The notes beneath the pieces are model-generated. The model was not told the DNA's origin and made no database searches. It saw only the letters and a list, made by a program, of their open reading frames with translations. The translations under genes were made by a program, and so were the position numbers. 64,000 nt of DNA. It comes from Candidatus Tectimicrobiota bacterium (GTDB taxonomy: Bacteria; Tectomicrobia; Entotheonellia; Entotheonellales; Entotheonellaceae). The stretch covers positions 218,501 to 282,500 of the forward strand of contig BPKO01000002.1 in assembly GCA_026005175.1 (NCBI GenBank), given 5' to 3'. Below are positions 9,971 through 18,138 of the stretch, one piece after another; the stretch's first letter is position 1, and each line of letters begins with the position of its first letter.

Positions 9971-10606
9971 ATGGCACGCTGGGGGATGGTTATCGACTTG
10001 CGCCGCTGTGTGGGCTGCCAGACCTGTACCGTGGCCTGCAAGCTGGAGCACAACCTGCCGCCGCAGACTTTCTGGCGCTACGTGATCGACGCCGAGCTGG
10101 GTGCGTATCCCGAGGTGGAGCGCCGTTTCTTGCCCATGCAGTGCATGCACTGCGGCGAGCCGCCCTGCGTGCCGGTGTGCCCCACCGGGGCGTCGCAGAA
10201 GCGCCCGGACGGCATCGTGTGGGTGGACGACACGGTGTGCGTAGGCTGCGGCTACTGCGTGGTGGCTTGCCCTTACCGCGCCCGCCACCTGGTGCTGGAA
10301 GAGCGCTGGTACTTCGGCCAGCCCACGCCGCCCGAGCAGGCCAGGCGGCAGCCGGCGCGCCTGGGGGTGTGCACCAAGTGCACCTTCTGCATGCAGCGCC
10401 TCGACGCGGCGCCGCCCGGGGCGGTGCCCGGCCGCGACCCGGCGGCGACGCCGGTGTGCGCCACCAGCTGTATTGCCAATGCCATTCACTTTGGCGACCT
10501 CGACGACCCGCAGAGCTCCGTTTCGCAGCTCCTGCGCACCCACAAGACGGTGCGCCTGCTCGAGGCGCTGGGCACCGACCCAGCGGTTTACTACATCGTG
10601 GGGTGA
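9971..10606 (+). CDS. padC: Four-cluster ferredoxin subunit of the PadBCD-like complex
   Basis: This 211-residue DmsB/PsrB-type electron-transfer subunit has four cysteine groups: CVGCQTCTVACK, CMHCGEPPCVPVCP, CVGCGYCVVACP and CTKCTFC with a later CATSC. These would hold four [4Fe-4S] clusters wiring the Mo subunit to the membrane subunit. The C-terminal AIHFGDLDDPQSSVSQLL is typical of the family. There are 3 bp between the upstream stop and this ATG, and the ribosome-binding site AGGAGGG lies inside the upstream gene, so translation is probably coupled. Confidence 0.85.
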   Translation: MARWGMVIDLRRCVGCQTCTVACKLEHNLPPQTFWRYVIDAELGAYPEVERRFLPMQCMHCGEPPCVPVCPTGASQKRPDGIVWVDDTVCVGCGYCVVACPYRARHLVLEERWYFGQPTPPEQARRQPARLGVCTKCTFCMQRLDAAPPGAVPGRDPAATPVCATSCIANAIHFGDLDDPQSSVSQLLRTHKTVRLLEALGTDPAVYYIVG

Positions 10607-10611
10607 AGGCC

Positions 10612-11520
10612 ATGGCGCACGTGCCCGCAGACCCTTACGCGGCCCTGCGCCCGGCGCCGGTGCTACAGCGGGTGTGGGGCTGGCTGGCGGTGGGCAACTT
10701 CTTCCTAGGCGGCACGGCAGCCGCGGCCTACGTGCTGGCCCTCCTGCTTGCCCTCTGGCCGGGGGTGACGCCGGCGCCGCTTCTGGGCGTGGTGCAGCGG
10801 CTGGCGCCGCTGCTGGTGCTGGCCGGCTTCGGCGCGGTGGCCCTGGAAGCGGGCCGCCCCCTGCGCGGTCTGCGCGTGCTGTGGAACCTGCGTCACTCCT
10901 GGATGTCGCGCGAGCTGCTGGCCGGCTTGGTTTTTGTGCTGCTGGCCTGGGCCGATGCCCTGTGGCCCCGCGCCGCGCTGCGGCTGCTGGCCGGTCTGGC
11001 GGCGCTGGGGCTGCTCGTCAGCCAGGGGTTGATTCTTTTCCACGCCCGCGGTGTCCCGGCCTGGCACCAGCGCCGCGTGCCCACCCTTTTTGTGAGCTCC
11101 GGCCTGCTCACCGGAACCGCCTTGCTGCTGGGGCTGGCGGCGCTTTTGGCCACCGAGGCGCGCGCCTTGGCCCTGCTGGCCGGCCTGGCCTTTGCCCTGG
11201 CGGCGGCGGACTTGGGGCTGTGGTGGGCTTACCTGCACCAGCCGGCGCGCGTGCCGGAAGTGGCGCTGGCGTGCCAGCGCCTGCGGCGCTGGCCACTGCT
11301 GGTGAGCACGGTGGGCGTGGGACACCTCCTGCCCTTGCTGCTGCTGGGCAGCTGGCTGGCGCAGCCCACCGCTTCGCCCCTGCGGCTGCTGGCCACCAGC
11401 ATCGCCCTGCTCCTGGGGGGCTGGAGCCTGAAAGCGGGGCTGGTGACCAAAGCCGGCTACCTCTTTGGCATTCCGGTGCCCCGCCTGAGCGGCAGGCCGC
11501 CGGCAGGCGGCGCCCCCTGA
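10612..11520 (+). CDS. padD: DmsC/NrfD-like membrane subunit of the PadBCD-like complex
   Basis: This 302-residue, very hydrophobic protein has about eight predicted membrane helices. RVLWNLRHSWMSRELLAG is characteristic of the DmsC branch of quinol-interacting anchor subunits. It starts 5 bp after the FeS subunit stop. By analogy it exchanges electrons with the quinone pool. It contains no haem motif. The next gene, a radical SAM protein, is convergent and begins 4 bp beyond the stop, so there is no room for a separate terminator. Confidence 0.75.
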   Translation: MAHVPADPYAALRPAPVLQRVWGWLAVGNFFLGGTAAAAYVLALLLALWPGVTPAPLLGVVQRLAPLLVLAGFGAVALEAGRPLRGLRVLWNLRHSWMSRELLAGLVFVLLAWADALWPRAALRLLAGLAALGLLVSQGLILFHARGVPAWHQRRVPTLFVSSGLLTGTALLLGLAALLATEARALALLAGLAFALAAADLGLWWAYLHQPARVPEVALACQRLRRWPLLVSTVGVGHLLPLLLLGSWLAQPTASPLRLLATSIALLLGGWSLKAGLVTKAGYLFGIPVPRLSGRPPAGGAP

Positions 11521-11524
11521 GCCT

Positions 11525-12625
11525 TCAGGCGCCCCACACCGGAGCGCCGGGGGCGGGGTGGTAGAGGCAAAAGGGGTCAGAAGCCATGGGGTCGCCGGTA
11601 AGCGCGTAGGCACGGGCCCGCGAGCCGCCACAGATCCAGCGAAAGGCGCACTGCCCGCACTTGCCCTGCAAGCGGTCCATGTCGCGCAGCGCCTGCAGCC
11701 GCGGGGAGGTGCGGTAAATCTCGGAAAGCGGCCGCTCGCGCACGTTGCCCAGCCACGGGAAAGGGAGAAAACCCGCCGGGTAGACGTCGCCGGTGTGGGA
11801 GACAAAAATCACCCCGTTGCCGTCGCGAATGCCAAAGCCCCGGCTGCGGCCCCGCTGTAAGATAGCTTCCGGCGCCACCCCCGCTGCCAGCTGCTGCTCG
11901 ATCCAGTAGCGGCGAAAGTGCGGCGCCTCAACGGTGCTTACGTGAAAAGGCGCCTCGGCAGCAATGGCGTAAACCCAGGCAAAAAGCGCTTCCACCTCCT
12001 CGGCGGTGGGGCTTTGCAGCAGCGCACCGCGGCCCACGGGCACCAGCAGAAAGAGGCTCCAGCGCCGTACCGGCGGCGCCGCCTCCTCGCGCAGCCGCCG
12101 GTAAAGGGCAGGCAGGTGCGCCAGCGTCTCTTTAGTAACGGTGGTGTTGACTTGCACTGGCAGGCGCGCTTCGCGTGCCCAGCGCAGTGCCTGCACCGAG
12201 ACGGCAAAGGTGCCGGGCACGCCGCGAAAAGCGTCGTGCGCTTCGGGGGTGGGTCCGTCGAGGCTCACCCCCATGGTGGCCACCCCCAGCTCGCGGAAGC
12301 GGTGCACGGCGGCGCGGGTAAGGCGCGGCGTGGTGCTGGGGGTGATGCTGATGGTCAGGCCCAGGCGGCGGCCGTAAGCAATGAGGGCAAAGAGGTCGTC
12401 GCGCTGCATGGGGTCGCCGCCGGTAAGGATGAGGTGGCTGCCCAGGGTGCACACGTCTCGCAGCAGGGCTTGTCCCTCTTCGGTGGTGAGCTCCAGGGGA
12501 TGGCGCTGCGGCATGGCGTCGGCGCGGCAGTGCTGGCAGGCCAGGTCGCAGGCGCGCGTCACTTCCCAGTAGACGTTCAGCGGTGCGGCTTCGTAGAGGT
12601 AACGGGGAGCCGTCACGTGACCCAT
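11525..12625 (-). CDS. Radical SAM/SPASM protein (NirJ-like family)
   Basis: This 366-residue protein has the radical SAM cluster motif CDLACQHC (C-x3-C-x2-C) in WEVTRACDLACQHCRADA, the GGDP SAM-binding motif (LILTGGDPMQRDD), and a SPASM-type C-terminal FeS region (CGQCAFRWICGGSRARAYA, then a later Cys in SDPFCLYHP). The shape is that of NirJ-like or TIGR04053-like proteins, which modify haem or peptides. ATG follows GGAGAAGAGG. It converges on the PadBCD-like operon. There is no obvious small peptide substrate beside it and no other haem d1 genes, so its function is unknown. Confidence 0.8.
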   Translation of the reverse strand: MGHVTAPRYLYEAAPLNVYWEVTRACDLACQHCRADAMPQRHPLELTTEEGQALLRDVCTLGSHLILTGGDPMQRDDLFALIAYGRRLGLTISITPSTTPRLTRAAVHRFRELGVATMGVSLDGPTPEAHDAFRGVPGTFAVSVQALRWAREARLPVQVNTTVTKETLAHLPALYRRLREEAAPPVRRWSLFLLVPVGRGALLQSPTAEEVEALFAWVYAIAAEAPFHVSTVEAPHFRRYWIEQQLAAGVAPEAILQRGRSRGFGIRDGNGVIFVSHTGDVYPAGFLPFPWLGNVRERPLSEIYRTSPRLQALRDMDRLQGKCGQCAFRWICGGSRARAYALTGDPMASDPFCLYHPAPGAPVWGA

Positions 12626-12810
12626 GGGCCTCTTCTCCGGCAGCGGGTTGTGCGGGCGCGTTGCCTGCGTTAGTATACGCCGTGCCGGAGCACGTGGGCA
12701 TGAGGCAGGTGGTGGATTTTACCCCGAAGCATTTGGATGAGGCAGCGCGGCGGGGGGTGTGCGCAGCAGGGCATGCCCGCTGCCGGGAAGCCCAAGAGCG
12801 GCGTTTGCGC

Positions 12811-13152
12811 ATGGTGCGGCACCGGCCTGTGAATGCGCTTTGGCGGCAAGGGGCTGCTCTTGCCCTGATGGCCGCCTATGCGCTCCTGGTTGGCTTTGCC
12901 GCAGTGTGCTTGGCCACGGGAGCCGGGCACACCTCCCCTTCCGGGCACGCCCACGCCGATGATCACCCGGCAGCCCCAGACCCCTGCCAGGTGGTCTTGC
13001 TGCTGCTGAGCACGACCGCCCTTGAGGGCCTGCCGCTGCCTTTCGTCTCCCTATGCGCGGGCGAGACGCTGGCCCTGCCTGTGGCGTGTTTCATCCCCGC
13101 TGCGTCAGCCACCACGGCCAGCAGCCGTGCCCCTCCTGCGGTCTGGAGCTAA
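12811..13152 (+). CDS. Small membrane protein of unknown function
   Basis: This 113-residue reading frame has one clear N-terminal membrane helix (LALMAAYALLVGFAAVCLA), a His/Asp-rich linker (GHAHADDHPAAPDPC) and a second hydrophobic stretch. It resembles small DUF2946-type proteins found near metal genes, but that is only a similarity of style. The start is uncertain: ATG 12811 has only a weak GGAAG upstream, and the frame is open further 5'. It ends 56 bp before the cytochrome c gene. Confidence 0.4.
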   Translation: MVRHRPVNALWRQGAALALMAAYALLVGFAAVCLATGAGHTSPSGHAHADDHPAAPDPCQVVLLLLSTTALEGLPLPFVSLCAGETLALPVACFIPAASATTASSRAPPAVWS

Positions 13153-13208
13153 GGTTCCGCGTTCAGAGCCGGCTCACACCTCCGTTCAGGTCGCAGGAGG
13201 AAACGGCC

Positions 13209-13814
13209 ATGTCCAGGAGATGTCTGCCTCTTTCTTGTCTTGCTTGCCTCTTCGTTTTTTTCACCGTCTGGGGGCACGAGCACGGCCATCCGTCCCCCCA
13301 CGGCCAGGAGGCTGCTCCTGCCAAGGGCCCGGTGCGCCTCACCATGGAAGAACTGCATCGCCTTGGCGGCGTGCCGCCGGGCTGGCGCTTCACCCTGCCC
13401 CCAGGAGATCCTGAGGCCGGCCGCCAAGTGTTCATCGACTTGAAGTGCTATACCTGCCACACCGTGGCGGGGGAGCAGTTCCCCGCGCACCCGCGCGACG
13501 TGGGCGACGTGGGGCCGGACCTGACCGGCATGGGGGCGCACCACCCGGCAGAGTACTTTGCCGAGACCATCATCAATCCCAACGCGGTAATCGTCCTCGG
13601 CGAAGGGTACACAGGGCCTGATGGCCTGTCGCGCATGCCCGAGTACAACGACATCCTGACCGTGCGGCAGCTTATCGATCTGGTGGCTTACTTAAAGAGC
13701 CTGCAAGCCCCGCCGCCGCAGGCGGGGGCACCGGCGGGCCACCACGGCAGCCACCAGCCAGGACACCACATGCCGGACATGCCCGGCCGGCCAGCCGGAG
13801 GCCAGCCGCGGTGA
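13209..13814 (+). CDS. Exported class I monohaem cytochrome c with His-rich tail
   Basis: This 201-residue protein has a signal peptide (CLPLSCLACLFVFFTVWG), the haem motif CYTCH at about residue 79 and a plausible axial Met in LSRMPEYND before a typical final helix (VRQLIDLVAYLKSL). After the haem domain comes a His/Pro/Gly tail (GHHGSHQPGHHMPDMPG) that could bind metal. A His-rich patch (GHEHGHPSPHG) also lies directly after the signal. ATG follows AGGAGGAAACGGCC. It probably accepts electrons from a periplasmic dehydrogenase; the partner is unknown. Confidence 0.85.
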   Translation: MSRRCLPLSCLACLFVFFTVWGHEHGHPSPHGQEAAPAKGPVRLTMEELHRLGGVPPGWRFTLPPGDPEAGRQVFIDLKCYTCHTVAGEQFPAHPRDVGDVGPDLTGMGAHHPAEYFAETIINPNAVIVLGEGYTGPDGLSRMPEYNDILTVRQLIDLVAYLKSLQAPPPQAGAPAGHHGSHQPGHHMPDMPGRPAGGQPR

Positions 13815-13960
13815 GGGCCCGCCGCGCTGGCTGCCGTTTCCTGGCCGGCGGCGCCATGCTGCTGGCCCTCGCCGCGGCAGCGGCGCGGCGCTGTGGCCAC
13901 GGCGCGTCGTGGGGGCGCAAGGCGGAGACCGGTGTGGCCGGAAAGGCCGGTCTTGCCTGA
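13811..13960 (+). CDS. Possible gene remnant: Tat-like leader without a mature protein
   Basis: A 49-codon frame starts at GTG 13811, overlapping the cytochrome stop. It reads RARRAGCRFLAGGAMLLALAAAA, split here as a double-Arg start plus a hydrophobic run, and then ends without a domain. It may be the leftover N-terminus of a lost exported gene. Coding is unproven. Confidence 0.2.
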   Translation: MRARRAGCRFLAGGAMLLALAAAAARRCGHGASWGRKAETGVAGKAGLA

Positions 13961-13968
13961 AGGCGGGG

Positions 13969-14478
13969 TTACTTGCGGAAAAAGGCAAAGAGGATACCCA
14001 GGAGGGCGCCGATCTGGCCGATCCAGAAGATGAACATCCAGCGAATAAGATCCGCCTTGGTCTCGGAGATGCGGACCTCGAGTTTTGCCACTTCCTCAGT
14101 GATACGGCGGTCGAGGCGAACGGCCTCTTCGGTGAGGCGCTGGTCGAGGCGGACGACTTCCTCGGTAATACGACGGTCGAGACGGGCGACTTCCTCGGTG
14201 ATACGGCGGTCGAGCTTGGTGACCTCTTCGCCAAGGCGACGCTCGAAGCTGGCCGCCGTTTCCGAGAGGCGGCGCTCGAAGCTGGCTGCCGTTTCCGAAA
14301 GGCGCCGCTCAAAGCTGGCTGCCGTTTCCGAAAGGCGGCGCTCGAACTTTTCCTCGACAAACGTCAGGGTATCCCCTCTACTTTGCTCGGTGGCGGTATT
14401 GATTAGGGTCACCAGGGCATCGGCGCCCTCTTCGCCGAGTTTTTCGCGCAGGATCCGGGGCACGGTAAGGATGGGCAC
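13969..14478 (-). CDS. Coiled-coil membrane protein made of 11-residue repeats
   Basis: This 169-residue protein has a short N-terminal region (PRILREKLGEEGADALVTLI), then nine tandem 11-residue units from about residue 45 to 143 (first type FERRLSETAAS, second type LDRRITEEVAR), then a single C-terminal membrane helix (WMFIFWIGQIGALLGILFAF). The 11-residue (hendecad) period predicts a right-handed or straight coiled coil anchored in the membrane. It resembles DUF1640/CCDC90-type proteins. The start is GTG 14478 with AAGGAG 8 bases upstream. It is monocistronic with its own promoter. Its function is unknown. Confidence 0.75.
   Translation of the reverse strand: MPILTVPRILREKLGEEGADALVTLINTATEQSRGDTLTFVEEKFERRLSETAASFERRLSETAASFERRLSETAASFERRLGEEVTKLDRRITEEVARLDRRITEEVVRLDQRLTEEAVRLDRRITEEVAKLEVRISETKADLIRWMFIFWIGQIGALLGILFAFFRK
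14050..14346 (-). repeat. Nine 33-bp tandem units encoding the hendecad coiled coil
   Basis: The DNA repeats with a 33-bp period. Three units are almost identical at the protein level (FERRLSETAAS) and the next six belong to the LDRRITEEVAR type. Such arrays can expand or contract by whole units without shifting frame. Confidence 0.8.
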
Positions 14479-14499
14479 ACCTTGCTCCTTTTCGCCTTA

Positions 14500-14528
14500 T
14501 TCATACCATGTTTGCCCAGCTTTGTCAT
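14500..14528 (-). promoter_or_regulatory. Candidate sigma-70 promoter of the coiled-coil gene
   Basis: On the minus strand ATGACA is followed by exactly 17 bp and TATGAA. The -10 ends 21 bp before the GTG start. Confidence 0.4.
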
Positions 14529-14726
14529 GCCTGCGGCATAAGAGGCGCGCTTTCCCCAGGATTTCTGAGGGAGCCGGGGCTGCGGTTGCTTTTGCCGAAG
14601 ACCTGAGCAACAATGGGCCAGCGTGGCCAGGGCATCTGCCAGAAACGGTGCCCGGAAAAGCGGCGCCCTTGGCGCCATGAGGGGGCAAGGCGCTTTGTGC
14701 CCACGCCGTAAAGGGAGGGCTGAGCG

Positions 14727-15743
14727 ATGCGCAACTTGCTGCGGGTATTCCTGATCCTGCTGCTGCTGGGGCCTGGCGGCGGCTGGGCCCAGGTCAAGGA
14801 CCTCAAGTGGGGCACCTCGGCGGTGGGCTCTTCGGGGCATCGCACCCTGGTGAACCTGGCGGCTCTGCTCAACCGCGAGATGCCCGACTACCGCATCACA
14901 GTGCTGCCTACCCCCGGGGCCATCGTCTCGGTAAAGGGCTACGCCACCGGGCAGTTCGACGGCTACTACGGCTCGGACGTAGCGTTTTACGAGCTGGCCC
15001 ACGACACGGGCCGCTTCAAAGGCTTCAAGGCGCAAATCAAGCGCTACCCGGTGCAGTCTTTCTGGGTGTTTACGGTGGAAGTGGGCGTTGGCATCCACGC
15101 CCGCGACCGCGAGACGTACCGGCAGTGGCGCGACCTGTCGGGCGAGCGCGTCTTCACCGGGCCGCTGCCCTGGGACGTGCGCGCCGTGCTGGAGCGCGCT
15201 TTCAGCACCCTGGGGGTAAAGCACCAGTACGTGGAAGTTGACCTCGCTTCGGTGGGCGCCCTGCTCGAGGCGGGCCGCATCAAGGCGTTTATTACTTACA
15301 CCAACGCCGAGGCGACAACGGCGCCGTGGATCATCGAGACCTCCCTGGCCACCGACTGGGCCATCCTCAACCCCAGCCCGCCGGAGCGGGAGTTGCTGCG
15401 CCAGGCGGGCTTTGGCCTCGTCACCGTGTCTCCCAAGGTGTTCAAGAAAAACGTCTACGTCGACACGATTTACTACATCCCCTTTTACTACGGGCTGCAC
15501 GTGGGGCTGGAAGTGCCCGAAGAGGACGTCTACCGCATGCTCACCGTGATCGAAAAGCACGCTGCCGAGCTGGCCAAAGCCGACAAGGGCTTTGAGCAGA
15601 TCCGCAAGGACATGGTGGGCATGCAGCGCCGCGGCATCGAGGCGGCCCTTGAGCTGGTGCCCATCCACCCCGGCTTGGCCCGCTTCATGCGCGAGCGCGG
15701 CGCCTGGGACCCCAAGTGGGAAGCGCGCGTGGCCAAGCCATGA
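14727..15743 (+). CDS. TAXI-family TRAP transporter solute-binding protein
   Basis: This 338-residue protein has a cleavable signal peptide (LRVFLILLLLGPGGGWAQ). It is the periplasmic receptor of a TAXI-type TRAP transporter: WGTSAVGSSGHRTLVNLAALL matches the family's ligand-binding start and AIVSVKGYATGQFDGYYG the following lobe. ATG follows AAAGGGAGGG. The fused membrane subunit is 15 bp downstream. TRAP systems take up organic acids using ion gradients. The ligand cannot be deduced; glutamate and C4-dicarboxylates are known ligands of the family. Confidence 0.85.
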   Translation: MRNLLRVFLILLLLGPGGGWAQVKDLKWGTSAVGSSGHRTLVNLAALLNREMPDYRITVLPTPGAIVSVKGYATGQFDGYYGSDVAFYELAHDTGRFKGFKAQIKRYPVQSFWVFTVEVGVGIHARDRETYRQWRDLSGERVFTGPLPWDVRAVLERAFSTLGVKHQYVEVDLASVGALLEAGRIKAFITYTNAEATTAPWIIETSLATDWAILNPSPPERELLRQAGFGLVTVSPKVFKKNVYVDTIYYIPFYYGLHVGLEVPEEDVYRMLTVIEKHAAELAKADKGFEQIRKDMVGMQRRGIEAALELVPIHPGLARFMRERGAWDPKWEARVAKP

Positions 15744-15758
15744 CCAAGGAGCCTGCCC

Positions 15759-17687
15759 TTGCCGTCCAGGAAAGCCGCTGACGTCCTGTTTTACCTCGCG
15801 GCGCTGGGGTTCTTTGTCGTTCTCTTTCGCTACTACCTCACCGGCGCCGGGGGCCCGACGCGCCTGGCGGTGACCCTGGTGCCGGTGACTTTTGTCCTCT
15901 GGGTGCTCGACACCCTGCGCCGCGAGCCCCTCTACCCGCGTCTGGGCCCGCGCGCCAACGCCGCTATTGCCGCCGTCTACATCGCCCTGAGCCTGCTGGT
16001 GGCCGTCTACTGCAGCCGCGAGTTTCTCGCCATTCGCACCGTGCGCGCCGGCATCTGGAGCACCCCCGACCTGCTGATCGGCGGCCTCATGGCGGCCTTG
16101 GTCATGGAGTATGCGCGCAAGCGCCACTTCGCCCTCTTTGTCGTCAACGCCTTGCTCATCCTTTACACCGTCTACGGCTGGCTCGTGCCAGGGCTGTTCA
16201 GTCATCCGGGGCTTTCCTGGGCGCGGGTGCTTTCTGCCATGAGCGTGGAAATGACCACCGGGGTGTTCTCGCGCCTGCCGCAGCTGGCCTTGACCCTCAT
16301 TGGCTCCTTTATTCTGGTGCTCAGCGCGCTGCGCGCCTTTGGCTGCGTGGATTCCATCCTCAAAGGCGCCTCGCGCCTGGCCGTCAAGTCACCGCACGCC
16401 CTGCCGCAGGCGGCGGTGGTGGGCTCGCTGGGCGTGGCTGCCATCAGTGGCAGTGGGGCGGCCAACGCCGCCACCACCGGCTCGGCCACCATTCCGGCGA
16501 TGATTGCTGCCGGCATGCCGCGGGAGAGCGCCGCCGCCATCGAGACCGCCACTTCCCTGGGCGGACAGCTGATGCCGCCAGTGATGGGCATCTCGGCTTT
16601 CATCATGGCCGACTTTCTCGGCCGCAGCTACTTCGACGTGGTGGCCAGGGGCTACGCCCCGGCCCTCATCTACTTTGCCGGGGTGAGCGCTGCCGTGTAC
16701 TTGCTGGCGGCGCGGGCGCAGACGCGGCCGCCGGCGCTGACCGATGCCCCCCTGGACCTCCTGGACCGCCTCAACCTCCTGGCCTATGCCGGGGTCATCG
16801 CGGGCCTTATCTACCTTATGGGCGTCGTACACCTGCCACCCATGCTGGCCGCTCTGCGCGTCTTTGCCGTCGCTGGCCTTGCCCTGGTAGGGTTCTTTGT
16901 CGTCGCCCTCTGCCGGCAGCGGCGCGAGGGCTTCTGGCGCCAGCTGGGGCGGCCGTTTCTTGCCTTTCTCGACCTCTTTGCGGGGATGACCGCCGACTTG
17001 ACGCTGCTGCTGGCCACCCTTTCCATCATGACCGGCGCCTTTGTCATCACCGGCATTCCCACCAAGCTGGGCTTCGTCCTCATGCAGGCGGCCGGCGTGC
17101 ACCTGGTGGTCATGCTGCTGGTGGCCTTTGTCTTTAGCTCCCTGGTTGGCACCGGGCTGCCGCCGGCGCCCACGTACATCATCACCGCACTGGTCATTGC
17201 CCCTTTTCTTATCAAAGCCGGCATTGACCCCTGGGTAGTGCACTTTTATGCGTTTTTCCTGGCAGTGTGGGGCGAGCTCACCCCGCCCACCTCGGTGGTG
17301 GCAGCAGTGGCCGCCCGCATCGCCGAGGCGTCTTTTTTCTGGACCATGCTCAGAGCGACCAAGATCTGCATTCCTCTCTTTGTGCTCATGGGCGTCGTCT
17401 TCACCCGCCCGCAGCTGGTGGTAGAGCCGGGTCTGGCGCAGCTCGGCGCCTTTGTGCTGGTGCTGGCCGGCACCCTGGGGCTGGTCTTCAGCCTCCACGG
17501 CCGCTACAGCGAGCAGCGCGGGCCGGACCTGCTGCTGCGGCTAGGGCTGGCCGCCTGCTCTCTGCTGGTCCTTGCCCACCCGCGCTGGGGCGTTGCCACT
17601 GCTGCCCTCGTGCCGCTGGGAGGGCTGCTGGGCTACGGCTGGGTGCGCAGCCGCCGCCGCGTCCTGGCGCCCGCCGGGGTGCCGTAG
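15759..17687 (+). CDS. TRAP transporter fused permease (DctQM type)
   Basis: This 642-residue integral membrane protein joins the small (4-TM) and large (12-TM) TRAP permease subunits, as is usual for TAXI systems. Family motifs include GSGAANAATTGSATIPAMIAAG and TSLGGQLMPPVMGISAF. The start is TTG 15759: AAGGAG lies 7 bases upstream, while the nearby ATG 15740 is in another frame and stops at once. A stretch near the end (LVGTGLPPAPTYIITAL, then ELTPPTSVVAAVAARIA) repeats the inverted-topology half. It is coupled to the binding protein gene. Confidence 0.88.
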   Translation: MPSRKAADVLFYLAALGFFVVLFRYYLTGAGGPTRLAVTLVPVTFVLWVLDTLRREPLYPRLGPRANAAIAAVYIALSLLVAVYCSREFLAIRTVRAGIWSTPDLLIGGLMAALVMEYARKRHFALFVVNALLILYTVYGWLVPGLFSHPGLSWARVLSAMSVEMTTGVFSRLPQLALTLIGSFILVLSALRAFGCVDSILKGASRLAVKSPHALPQAAVVGSLGVAAISGSGAANAATTGSATIPAMIAAGMPRESAAAIETATSLGGQLMPPVMGISAFIMADFLGRSYFDVVARGYAPALIYFAGVSAAVYLLAARAQTRPPALTDAPLDLLDRLNLLAYAGVIAGLIYLMGVVHLPPMLAALRVFAVAGLALVGFFVVALCRQRREGFWRQLGRPFLAFLDLFAGMTADLTLLLATLSIMTGAFVITGIPTKLGFVLMQAAGVHLVVMLLVAFVFSSLVGTGLPPAPTYIITALVIAPFLIKAGIDPWVVHFYAFFLAVWGELTPPTSVVAAVAARIAEASFFWTMLRATKICIPLFVLMGVVFTRPQLVVEPGLAQLGAFVLVLAGTLGLVFSLHGRYSEQRGPDLLLRLGLAACSLLVLAHPRWGVATAALVPLGGLLGYGWVRSRRRVLAPAGVP

Positions 17688-17711
17688 AGGCGTGCCCCCC
17701 TTGCTGGTCTC

Positions 17712-17720
17712 TGGTATAAT
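17712..17720 (+). promoter_or_regulatory. Extended -10 promoter of the His-rich protein gene
   Basis: TGGTATAAT is a perfect extended -10 (TGN-TATAAT). No good -35 is seen at 17 bp, as expected for extended -10 promoters. Transcription would start near 17727, giving a leader of about 33 bases before ATG 17760. Confidence 0.65.
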
Positions 17721-17759
17721 CGGTGTACGACGTTACCACCCCAGCAGAGGGAGCGAGGG

Positions 17760-18104
17760 ATGCGCGCACGGGGCAGTTGGCGATTCGGGCTTCTGGCAGT
17801 GCTGCTGGTGCTTTTTGCGGCACCGGCGTGGGCCGGAGGCGTTTTTTTCTCCTTTGGCTTTCACCACGGGGGCCTGCACTTTGGCGTCCACGGCAAGCAC
17901 CACCTCCACGTTTTTCATGGCCCCTTCGTTTTCCACCACGATCCCTTCTTTCATCACGGGGTACCGCACGGGTTCCACGGCTTTAAGGGGTTTCTGCACA
18001 CGCCTCATGGCCACTTCTGGCCGCATCGCCACGTCTGGCACGGCCCCCGCTGGCCGCAGGGAAGGGTGTCCCCGCCCCGCGGCGGTTTTCTCTGGCGGCG
18101 CTGA
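17760..18104 (+). CDS. Exported His/Phe/Gly-rich protein
   Basis: This 114-residue protein has a clean signal peptide (FGLLAVLLVLFAAPAWA) and a mature part dominated by His, Phe and Gly (for example HHGGLHFGVHGKHHLHVFHG, and later HHDPFFHHGVPHGFHGF). There is no known domain. The composition suggests binding of Ni, Cu, Zn or haem in the periplasm or on the cell surface. GAGGGAGCGAGG precedes ATG. The gene is single and lies between an extended -10 promoter and a hairpin. Confidence 0.65.
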   Translation: MRARGSWRFGLLAVLLVLFAAPAWAGGVFFSFGFHHGGLHFGVHGKHHLHVFHGPFVFHHDPFFHHGVPHGFHGFKGFLHTPHGHFWPHRHVWHGPRWPQGRVSPPRGGFLWRR

Positions 18105-18113
18105 ATTCTGGCT

Positions 18114-18134
18114 TGCCGGCTCCGCGGGCCGGCA
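18114..18134. terminator. Probable bidirectional terminator hairpin
   Basis: TGCCGGC-N7-GCCGGCA sits in the 34-bp gap between the convergent His-rich and small hypothetical genes. It is followed on the plus strand by GGCCTTAAAT. Confidence 0.45.
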
Positions 18135-18138
18135 GGCC

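Noticed and set aside
6974-10543. Very long minus-strand open frame opposite the PadB-like gene
   Set aside because: High GC keeps antisense frames open. The product is low-complexity His/Gly/Val-rich without motifs, and the plus strand holds well-defined padB/C-like genes.
14050-14346. CRISPR-like or satellite array
   Set aside because: The 33-bp period has no spacers and keeps a perfect coding frame for a coiled coil.
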